NCBI GenBank assembly: GCA_902728285.1 | Contig: CACVBU010000271.1 | Coordinates: 1,644,239-1,708,238, forward strand | Source: Clytia hemisphaerica | Lineage: Eukaryota; Cnidaria; Hydrozoa; Leptothecata; Clytiidae | Reading direction: 5' to 3' | DNA length: 64,000 bases | Shown here: positions 11,301 to 23,300 of the stretch, piece after piece | Layout: each line of letters begins with the position of its first letter | Numbering within the stretch: position 1 is the first letter of the stretch | Made by a program: the position numbers and the translations under genes | Notes under the pieces: model-generated | Seen by the model: the letters and a program-made list of their open reading frames with translations, nothing else | What the model was told of the DNA's origin: nothing | The model's database searches: none

Positions 11301-14300
11301 ACCATTCATCATCAAGAGATGAAAAGACACACTTATAGATTAGCGATTAAGAGCCATTTTTTTTAAGAGTCTTCAGGGTGTGATACCTCATCCTCTTGGA
11401 TTTTGATGAAATTTTGACCAAATGATCCATCACACAAGAAAATAAGACCCTGAAAATTTCACCTTGATATCTCAAGTAGTTTTGAAGATACAGCGTCTCA
11501 AAGATAGGCTACTAAGCGGAAATTGACCCCTAAAAATCATGAACTCTGGTGGGGAGCAGATTTTGAAAGCCAATGAATTTTTATTCAAGTACATTAGAAA
11601 GCTGATTTACAGTGGATTTCAAGAACTTTTTGTAGGGAATCAGAAAAAATCAAATTGAGTCTCCAAAATTTTCCCCAAAAATCTCTAGCACCTCCTGTAG
11701 AGGGCTTCAAACTTTGTGTAATCTGGGTTTGGAAGCACTTTTAGCTGTCTGCTGATGGTCCTTGAGACTTTTTTGAAGCAAACTTTTGACCTGGAGTGGT
11801 TTACTGGTGGGTTTTGGCCACAAAAATAACATTTTCAGGATTTCTATTTTTGCGTAACCGTCAAAAATGGCCGAAAAATTGCTATTTTGGCTGATCTGGA
11901 GCAAAATTCAAGATGGCGTATCTTTTTGAACCCCCTACAAATTTTTTTGAAACTTTCAGTAATGCTTTCTTAGTAGGTCTAGTTTATAACCTCAAAAAAT
12001 CTCAGTGGGGCCTTGAAGTCTCTTAAAGATATGATCGATTGAAAATTTGCTTAACTTCGTTGTTTTTTCCCTCCTAAAATGCTAAATCAGGCCCACTTAA
12101 GGGCTCTAAAGGTAAATTCTTGTCAAAATATTGGTTGATCTTCTCTAGCCAACTAATCATTGGCATTAAGGGAACAACTGTAAAAAAATTCAGGTCATTG
12201 CCATTAACAGATGACATTTTATGACTGTTTCTTTATTTTTAAGTATAGAATATGTAAAAAAATGAGACTGACATCTGGCCTTTCCTACCATTCCAGGGCC
12301 TATATTTTCAGGAAAAGCCTCAACCTTTCACAGTTTGGTGAATATTATTCTTAAATATAAGCAGGTTACTTCAACTAAATGGGTTTAACAGTACTTAATT
12401 CCTATTCAAAAACTTTTTAGACTCATTCAGAAATCCTACTTTGACAATAATTTGCGCTTTACCGCAAAATTTCTAAGTCCAAGTGTCGTGATTAACTTTA
12501 GACTTTCCAATATTTCTTGTCCAGAAGATTTAAACATCATTGTTTGCAGTATCTCATAAAATATCACCCTAGTAATGTTGCTTAGTTATTTAAGAATCAA
12601 CAAGTAAGGCTGTCAGTGTACACAAATATAGAGATATTGGACAGTCTAAAGTTAATCACGACACTTGGACTTAGAAATTTTGCGGTAAAGCGCAAATTAT
12701 TGTCAAAGTAGGATTTCTGAATGAGTCTAAAAAGTTTTTGAATAGGAATTAAGTACTGTTAAACCCATTTAGTTGAAGTAACCTGCTTATATTTAAGAAT
12801 AATATTCACCAAACTGTGAAAGGTTGAGGCTTTTCCTGAAAATATAGGCCCTGGAATGGTAGGAAAGGCCAGATGTCAGTCTCATTTTTTTACATATTCT
12901 ATACTTAAAAATAAAGAAACAGTCATAAAATGTCATCTGTTAATGGAAATGACCTGAATTTTTTTACAGTTGTTCCCTTAATGCCAATGATTAGTTGGCT
13001 AGAGAAGATCAACCAATATTTTGACAAGAATTTACCTTTAGAGCCCTTAAGTGGGCCTGATTTAGCATTTTAGGAGGGAAAAAACAACGAAGTTAAGCAA
13101 ATTTTCAATCGATCATATCTTTAAGAGACTTCAAGGCCCCACTGAGATTTTTTGAGGTTATAAACTAGACCTACTAAGAAAGCATTACTGAAAGTTTCAA
13201 AAAAATTTGTAGGGGGTTCAAAAAGATACGCCATCTTGAATTTTGCTCCAGATCTGCCAAAATAGCAATTTTTTCGGCCATTTTTGACGGTTACGCAAAA
13301 ATAGAAATCCTGAAAATGTTATTTTTGTGGCCAAAACCTACCAGTAAACCACTCCAGGTCAAAAGTTTGCTTCAAAAAAGTCTCCAAGGACCATCAGCAG
13401 ACAGCTAAAAGTGCTTCTAAACCCAGATTACACAAAGTTTGAAGCCCTCTACAGGAGATGCTAAAGATTTTCGGGGAAAATTTTGGAGACTCAATTTGAT
13501 TTTTTCTGATTCCCTACAAAAAGTTCTTGAAATCCACTGTAAATCAGCTTTCTAATGTACTTGAATAAAAATTCATTGGCTTTCAAAATCTGCTCCCCAC
13601 CAGAGTTCATGATTTTTAGGGGTCAATTTTCGCTTAGTAGCCTATCTTTGAGACGCTGTATCTTCAAAACTACTTGAGATATCAAGGTGAAATTTTCATG
13701 GTCTTATTTTCTTGTGTTATGGATCATTCGGTCAAAATTTCATCAAAATCTAAGAGGGTGAGGTATCACACTTTCTTTATTCTGAAGATTTTTAAAAAAA
13801 ATGGCTCTTAATTGTTATTGATTTTAGATAAAATAAACCAGCTGCGCTGGAAGGTCAGCCCAAGCTTAAAACGATTAGAAGGAAGTGAACAATCAAGAAC
13901 AACAATCAAGAAACCTAATTCGATGTTAAAGCCAAAGAGGTTGAAAAGTTCATTTTGGTTGAACTTCAGACAAAAAAAAGTTTCACACAAAGTTGAATTT
14001 GTCCAAAGCAGACAGAGATGTGATAGATTATTTCATCCTTGGAATTTCACATAAATCTTTTCGTTAGAATGTCTAAAACCTGTTCTTTATTTTCTGAGAA
14101 AGTATCCGAGGCGGCCGCTTTATAATATGTTCACTGCGGCTTTCGTCACTTTTGTTCATTTTTGGCATTTTTATGTTAATTTATTTATTTTTTCTCCAGT
14201 CAAGGCCGCCCCTCGTTTATAGTTGAGTGTGCACGGTTCCCGGGGGGGGGGCATTTACCTTGACAGCCGACGGGGACGTGCCGCTGGAGTTTGAAAAGTG

Positions 14301-17300
14301 GACCCTGTCAGATATGAATTTTTGGCAAAATTGGGACCCTGTCAGAACGAAAAATTGAAAATTTTCCCATTTTCGACCTGAAAATAAAAGTACTGAAAAT
14401 TTGAAAGATTTTCTGTTTTCCACCCTGAAAATTGTCCAAAATAATAAAAAAATCGAACCTGTCAGATACACATCTTGAAAATTACTAAATTTGGGAACCT
14501 GTCAGATATCTTCAGAGCCTAAAAAAGGAACCCTGACAAGCGACACATCCCCGTACCCAATTTTGCCTATGTGCCTCCCCCGGGGCACGGTTAGCTGTCT
14601 AGTACACGCTTTTTTTATAAGAATGGTGTACATCCATTTCATCAGGGATATTCTTATCTTTTTGGGGAAAATCATCCTAAAATATTCTTATAGCATTCTT
14701 AGGTTAGGACTAAACTTAAAATTTCGTACATACGTCTCAAGCGTAAAATGACATTTTTGTGAACTTACTTGGGGGTAATTGTCAATTTATAATTGAAAAT
14801 GCTCTAAAAACTGTAAAAACAGGGGGGGGTCAACATCCAGATACCAGACCCATAGCCGGGTGGTGGTGTCTTTTTTTCCTTTAAAAGTCTGAAAAGTCAA
14901 GTTGGTATTGATGGGGGTGGGTCCCCCTTTTTTAGAAAAAAAGAGTTATCCTCGGTTGGTATTGATACCAAAATAGGGGGTGGGTACCCCTTTTTTTAAA
15001 TAATATGATTCAGAAAGTTGGTATCCATATCAAAATGACAGCAAAACTTTCCTAATTTTTGCCCTTTATAGCTAGAAAATACCCCGGGGTACATATCAGT
15101 CTAAACAGGTTTCAATTGGATTTGTTTTAGCTTTTGAGTATAATGACTGTAAATGAGTAATAAGTATAAATGACTTTGAAGTTTGTTTATTTTGGACGTT
15201 TTCGATATTTTCAAGTTTTATTTTTGATCAAGCCTGAAGCGAAAATATTTTTTCTGTGATAGCATTTGGTAATGAGTGAATCTATTCTGTTCTAAAATTA
15301 TGTACTAATAATAGCTTCTCCTAGTTTTTGCACATCAATTATATTCAGATAATATTGATTCAGATTGATTTTGCTAGCTTCATCGGGTTTGTTTTTATTG
15401 TATTGTCAGTTTTCAGTCATTTTCTATTGTAGCACATAACATTTTTTGTGTTGTGTTGAAGAAAGAGTATTTCAAAAATGAGTTTTTTTGAAGTTTCTCT
15501 TAGTACCCTGTTTGTGTGTGAGGGGGTGGGTCCCCTTTAAACAGCTTTAAACTCAAATTTGTCAGATTGGTATTGGTACTAAATTAGGGGGTGGGTCCCA
15601 TGATATTTTGTCAAATTCAAAAAGCCATGTTGGTATCGATACCAAAATAAGGGGGTGGGTCCCCCCTTTTTTCTGAAAATTATGATTTTCAAGTTGGTAT
15701 CGATACCAATTTTGGGGTGGTGGTGTTAACTTAGCTCAAAAGGTCAAAAGTCAGGTTTTTGGGCTATGGGTTGGTATTATAAATGTTGATCCCCCCCCCT
15801 GGTAAAAATGGCATTCTTAGCTTGAGTAGCAAAATTCCATGATGGTGATATTCTTAGCATTATTCTTAATTTTTTGGCCATTTTCATCATGGACATTCTT
15901 ATAAAGTGTATTCTTATAAAAACAAGTGATACTTTTATGGACCTACCTGGTTATGCATATTTAAGCTAATACCTAAGTAATTGATAATGTGCTTATAAAA
16001 AATATCGAATTTGGCCAGTTTTTTAATGAAAGCACGCCAAGCAACCAAAATTTCATGTCTAAACACACATATTCTTCGAAAGTAAGCCCTCATGAGCAAA
16101 ATAAACATCTTTCTCATAAAAAAATTGAGTAATTTGACTAAGAACATTGATGTATGCTTATTACAAGTAATTCTTATAGATAAACATGCGTTTTTTGAGC
16201 TAACAAAATTTTTTTGCAAAAATCTGCTTGAGCCATCTTTTACCTATGATGGTACCCTATTTTCATGCAAAAAATCAGAAAAAATTAATGATCCATTTTT
16301 TCACAGAGTCCAAAAAACCCGTTTTTTAGCCGTTTTTTGGCCCAAATTTGCCCAAAAATTTTTTTCCCGAAAATCGGGCTCCGTCACATTTTGCCCACCA
16401 CCATTTTGCACCTTTGTTCCAAATATCAAAAGATTCCTATGATTCAATCCTGAGAAAAGTTGGTAACAGACGGACGGACGGACGGACGAACACAGGTTAA
16501 TTTATAGGACCTCCAGGTAGGTCCAAAAAGCGTGTAATCACTTGAAAAGAATAGTCAATACACCGTTTAACAGTTTCGCCATCTCCACCGTAGAGGCGGT
16601 AGGTAAAAATGCTCACTTTAGTACTGTGGAAGTACTTGCGAAATTTGTAAACAAACTGTATGCAGCGGATACAAAATCAAAACAAATGTCACATGTCAAA
16701 ATAAAAAATCAAACCAAATATGGCTAATTTTGATTGTTCAATTGTTTTACAAGTTTGTTTTGGACACGTGATTTTAATTGTTCTCTTTAATGACACGTGG
16801 TTCGCGCAATGTTTACTTTTTACTACTGTAATGTCCCTTTAAAGAGAATTTTTTAGATGTTTGAACGTGATATTAATGACAATTTTATGTATCTCTCCTG
16901 AAAATTTCACAACAATTTATCTAGAGGAAAAGAAGTTATGATTAAAAGGAGTTCTTTACCTACCATTTCTCTGCTGGGTTTTCTTATGAGAACTGGATGT
17001 TTACCTACCATTTTTTACGGGGGAGAGTGAAGTTTCCCGTGGTTGCCAAAATCAAAACAATGGCAAATTGTTCATACGCACGTGCGCAGTCGACACTGTT
17101 AAACGGTGTATTGATTCAGACTGATTTAAATGGCGTGTTGAACCTAGTATAATGTGAATGAATAGAGGCATTTTATATTGAGGAAGCTGCTTAGAAAATT
17201 CCGTCCAGTTTCGATCAAAAGTTATGACGATTCCAAGTTTATGTTGCAATAGCTTCTTTCAATTTATTGAATAAACAAAAAAAATCATTTTTCGCGCAAA

Positions 17301-20300
17301 TCTTTTAATGATAAGTTATGTGTTTCTTTTCTCTTCCAAGAAAGAATATTTTTCGCGCCAAAGTTTTCCCGATAACTCGTTTTCCGAAAATAATCCGAAA
17401 TCGGAATTATAAGTTGAGTCTTAAACGAAGAAAAAAATCGTGAAAGAGATTTGAAGGGTCGCCGGGGCAAATTTTTTTCCGTAGACGGGCGGAAATATCT
17501 TTAATGGTCGGAAATATCATAGCGTAATGGTCGGAAATATCATTTGATGGTCGGAAATATCTTTTGATGGTCGGAAATATCCAAAACTCTGAAAATTTGA
17601 AAATTTAATGGTCGGAAATATCATTTAATGTTCGGAAATATCTTTTGATAGTCGGAAATATCATTTGATGGTCGGAAATATCATTTCATGGTCGGAAATA
17701 TCCAAAACTCTAAAAATTTGAAAATTTAATGGTCGGAAATATCCCGCGCTTTTAAAAATGCTTCAACAGCAAAAAAATGTAAACAAAGATGGTAGCAAAG
17801 GTGGTGTTGTGTGGCCAACTTGTTGTGTGTGCCAGACAAGCTTTTTAGGGAGATAAAGTGGTATTGACCTTTTTATTCAAACACGACTCTTGTCTTTTTT
17901 ATATCCTTTCCTCCTCTAGCCCCCAATGTAAGGGTCATTTTTTGGCAAAATTTTCTCTGCATTCACTGCCAGCTGGATGCACTGTAAGGGTTCGATTTTG
18001 GAAGCCAAATTTTCCGCCGAACGTATGGTTTTCAGATCGATCCACCGGGGTAAGGTCTAGAATGGGAGGGTGTCCAGGTAGGGTTGGGACTAGCTTTAGG
18101 GTGATTTGAGAGCAGTGGGGGCTAGAGGAGGAAAGGATATAAAAAGACAAGAAAGAAAGAAGAGTCGTGTTTAAATAAAAAGGTTATACCACTTCTCTCC
18201 CTAAAAAGCTGTCTACGTATTGTGTATAATACTGTATAAAGAACTAAGAAACAGAACAGTTCTCAGTCAGTGTCCCAAAAACTTAAAATAAAAAGCTACT
18301 CTTGTCTGGCACACACAACAAGTTGGCCACACCACACCACCTTTGCTACCATCTTTGTTTACAATTTTTTTGCTGGATGAATCATTTTTAAAAGTGCGGG
18401 ATATTTCCGACCATTAAATTTTCAAATTTTCAGAGTTTTGGATATTTCCGACCATCAAAAGATATTTCTGACCATCAAATGATATTTCCGACCATTACGC
18501 TATGATATTTCCGACCATTAAAGATATTTCCGCCCGTCTACGGAAAAAAAATTTGCGTCGCCGGGGCTGACCAATTACTATCAAACATCAAGAACATCTT
18601 CGTTTTATGAAAATTTCTCAAAGAACTTCAGGTTGGCAAAACAAAATGATAGGTATATGAAGCCCCCCAAGCGGTTTTCGTGATGACGTAATAGGGATTT
18701 TTTGCAGCGTGATTACGTGATTTGGAAATTTTTTCTTCGTGATTGCGTGATGAGAGGTCAAAAAGTCAAATCGTGATTTTTGAGCCGTGATACATGATTT
18801 GGACTTTTTCAAAGGGATGCGTGATTAGCCATTTTTTTGCTGATTTTCGTGATCGTGATTAAAGACAAAAAACTGCGTGATATCGTGATCAGAGTTACCG
18901 CTGGGGGCCTCGTATATCAAAACAAATATCCCAATAAGTTACGTAACTTTGTCAAACATGAATGACCTATAGAAGTTCGAGTAAGCGAGAGTCTGCTGCA
19001 ATACAAAGAGCAAGAGTTTTCTAATCGACAGGCCAGGAGGGGGTCCGGTACTAAAATCTCGGGCATATATAAATACTGAATTCTTGCATACCACCACCCC
19101 AATTTTGAGAAGTGGCATTTTAGTACCCGTGTACTAAAATTTTTAGGGACATTTAGACACAGAGACCACCCAATTTTGGTATTTTCAGGACAAATTTTGT
19201 CTTCTGGGGACCATTTTTCATGTTGATTTTTGCAACATAATAATAGTATTAAAAGGATTTGAAAGTTTTTTTGGTATACCACCAAGTCACTAAACATCGT
19301 TATGTCCTAGACTTTAGTATCGACCCCCCAATGTTAGGTATCCAGTCACTGTTACTTCATTTGATATAAATACACCACTTACTTTCCAACGTTACTTGCA
19401 TTTTCTCGTAGATACCACGCTTGTTTTTCACACCATTCAGATGGATGGATCAGTTCTATGGAACGGAGAAAACAAGAACTAATAAGATTCAAGATCCTGT
19501 CATCCACGAAATTAAGTCCTGGCGAAAACAAATTTCAGTATAAGCTGAACCCTGAAATCTCGCGAAATTTAGCGCCATAAAATAAGTAAAAAATGCTATG
19601 CCAAACTATTCAAATGCGAAGAAGATTTTTTCTGGGCTAGTTTATCACTGATTATTGCTTGATAGTAGCTGCCCAGCCTTTCCATCTCGAATTCACGGCG
19701 AATACGACGCAAAAATGTCCTGGTATAATTTTGTTAAATGAAGTTAATGAGAAAGTAAAATAGCGTGTCTTACCAACAGCCTGACTTGTGTACTGGTTTG
19801 AAGCTTCCAACCTGACGAGAAAAGATCAGATTTCGGGGTAAGCATACTGCATCTCTTTCAGCAAAAATTGAAACCTTTAAGCCCTTCCCAGAGTATCTGT
19901 TAATTTCCCAAGCCAACCTAACCTAAACCTGATTCACAAAGACGTGAGACTACAGTCGGTGCCGAAATATTTTGCCAATATGATTGGGTATTTTAACACT
20001 TGTCAGAATATAGTGCTCGGGCGAGAATTGGGATTTCAATACTTTCACTTTGTTTCATTGGTATTTTCGATAAACATTGCCGATATTCGGTATTTTAACG
20101 CTTGCGGTATTTTTTAGCATTAAAGTTCCTGAGATCTCAATACTTTCAAACCGTACTTTAAAGCATTTAAAAATCGCTAGCGGTTAAAAAAGCGGTTTCC
20201 GTTTATCAGGCTAGTGATTTACAAGTACTTTAAAAAAAGTACATAAATAAAAAGTTTCGCTAAAAAATCACTTGCGGTTTCAAGATTTTGAGGGAATTTT

Positions 20301-23300
20301 TGTGCTAAATATTACGGTGGGGATTGTAGAGGTATTTTGTCGCTCTAATTTTTCTGTGCAATGTGGCTGACTTATAAACAAATTGATGACGACGATTAGA
20401 ACTTTGCATTTGGAACTCTCAATAAACAAAGAGATCCGTAAAAAAGATAAACAAATCTTACTTCTCGTCTGCAAGTGAATTCTCTAGACCATCATCGCAT
20501 TTTTTCAATAGTTCCAAGTATCCATTAGCATTGAAAAACGGTCGATGTCGAAGAAAATATACATCTAATATACACGAGGACTCTGTTGATGTCTTGTCTT
20601 GATTATTCAGTTCAGAATATCTGACAAACATGACGCAATGATGGCGTAATCGAGACCAAGAATAGTCGACACCTAAGATGGACATACAAAAATCAGCATT
20701 AATATCAACTAAATAAATATAATGCTTAAAACGGCATTTTACGAGATAACCGAACGTGCTCATCGCATTTAACTCAACTTCTGTAGATCAGCCTTTCTGA
20801 TTCAGATTTATTTGCGTCGGCAAAAAATTCCTGGAATTGTTGTACAGTAAGCACTTTTACATCGACAAATTAACCGAATGCCGACGCGAATTAGAATGGT
20901 TACAAACTTGAAATTATTTAAAGATCCCAACGTTGTATTTTGTCAGGCGGTGTTACATGATAATACGAAAATTGTTAGGTTATTTTTAATTGTTACAATA
21001 GTTAATTGTTACTAAAATCAAACAGTGGTAGGCGTGTCTGACATGTCTATAAATATAATGACATTCAGTTTGTGTTATAACCATACTCCAGACTTTCTGT
21101 TAAATTAGTCGTCGAGCTTACTAGACGAAAACACGAGAACAGTGGTCAAATTGTGAAAAATATGAGCCGATTCTGATTAATTTAGCATTTTAGTCTGCAG
21201 TTTACCTTTAGGACATTCTCAAACGTCAAACGGCGAACAACGGCGTTTTATCTTACACAGACGAAAAGTCTTATCGTAAGTCATAGTATAAGTTATTCAT
21301 GATATGCACCATTGCAATGTCTTCACAGACCCAACAGCTGATTGATTGCAAGTGACGTATTGATTGATTTACGTCACTTAAACCCAATCAGCTGCTGGGT
21401 CCATGTAAGACATTGCAATGGTGGATATCATGAATAGAAGTGAAAGGTAGATTTCATTTACTTACATAAATAATGTGATAAAGATTCTTGGATATGTTGC
21501 ATCCATTCTTCTCTCGTTCTTTCAGGTGTAATAGTTTGCTTGGAAAAATCATATCTTAAGAATGCCATGCACCAACAACCCTAAAGTCAAGAAGAGGTAG
21601 TAACTATTCATGATAGGCATTATTGCAAAATCTTCTAACATTACGTCACGGACCCAACCGCTGATTGGTTGCAAGTAACATAATGACTGATTTTACGTCA
21701 TTTATATCCAATCAGCTGTTGGGTCTATGGTGTGATTTTGAAGACATTGCACTAAGTGATGCATATCATGAAGAGTCTTCATGACGCGAACTTGTATAGC
21801 TTGGATATCTCTTTAACTCGAACATGTTTAATGGTCCCTTTAACAATGTTTTATAAACCACTCTCCGTAACTGGAAATTTCACTTACTCGAACAAATTTG
21901 TATTCCCCGGACGGACGTGTTCAAGTTATGGAGACCGTTAAACAAAAATTCCACCAATTATAACGTTGGTAATTGTGGATGACCGTGGTTAAGAGCCCTT
22001 CAAACTTCAAATTTTTTTTGATATCTTTTATAGCCTTCAGCTTAGCCTCTTAGAATTCTCGTCTTTCGGGCTACGACCAGACTTTCAATACAAGCGATAC
22101 ATTTGCAACCGATAATTAATCACTAACCAATTGATAGATTGATATCGGTTGGTTTCAATAATCCATAGGTAATATATAACCATGATTTTGAGGGAAGCTC
22201 GATTAACTATCGATTACCTATCGATCAATTAATCATCGAATTTAAGAAGATTTAAAAAAAGCATCGAAAGGAATAATTAATGAATTTTCGACTCACCTTG
22301 ATTTTGGAGCAGAATTTGAAGAAGTCGAACCCAGTCTTTTCATTCAAAGAATGACTTGTATAATATTCAAAAAATTCAAAAAGTTAAAGAAAAAGAATAT
22401 TGGTATATAATAATAATATTATTACGCCAGCGACGAAAAATAACGTCTATTAGGGTCGGCAAAAAAGTGGCTGATAAGGTATATGATAAAAATTAGCATT
22501 TCAAATATGACGATGAAGCACAAGCAATGCCAAATCATGTTTCTAATTTGAGATTTTCCATACAACTGACGGTAGACTTCACTAAGAATAAAACATACTC
22601 ACATGTACATGTTTTTTATATAAGAACAAACTATATAAGAACATAAGGCTTCGATGGCCAAAATGTTAAGAACAAGTTAAGAACATTTTAAGGCTTTGTG
22701 AACTCTTAAATACCCGTTTCTTCGGAATATTGTAGAAAAATAATCTTAAGAAAACGTATCCAAAAGCTTTGAAAATTCTGGATGTTCTTATATAAAAGAT
22801 GGATATGAGCCCTCCGAATCATTTGGGATGGGTTCTACTCTCGAGGGAGTAGGAATCACAGTGCTGACAGACACTGCGACTTGACAGACGCGAGCTGCCA
22901 AGCCATTACGTATACCATGACACTCGAACAACGATGGGAGAACGATGCTCGCGCGAGGCCAAACCTTATGAGTGCACCGGCGCGTCACAATGCCAGTCTA
23001 ATATAACCACACTCTTGTATCAGAGTAAAGGTACCTAATTCCTCTTACATGGCTCACTTATAAAAAATGTGAGGTAAACTACTCATCTAGTATAGAATGA
23101 GCCATTCCATTTTATGACCATACAGAGGGGTGAACAAACATTTCCAGGGGGTAATCAGAGAAGAATTTCCAGGGGGTCTAAAAAATTGTTTCTTTTAATT
23201 TTTCCAGGGGGTAAAAAGTTATTGTTGAATTTCCAGGGGGTGAACAACTGATTTAAGTTCGTCCACCCTAACTTTAAGACATGAAAAAAAAATTTTCCAA

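Noticed and set aside
13812..14054. 80-aa basic plus-strand ORF beside the giant foldback
   Set aside because: Starts at the foldback edge, no family features, no second copy or splice context.
14051..14093. Possible extra MTBP exon reading KEQVLDILTKRF between AG and GT
   Set aside because: Phase (2 in, 2 out) does not bridge the neighbouring exons without further unknown exons.
14217..14471. 84-aa minus-strand ORF
   Set aside because: Inside a word MITE; the homologous copy at 62215-62518 does not keep the frame.
17505..17745. Regular short repeats resembling a CRISPR array
   Set aside because: Units abut without unique spacers, sit in a transposon arm, and the genome is eukaryotic.
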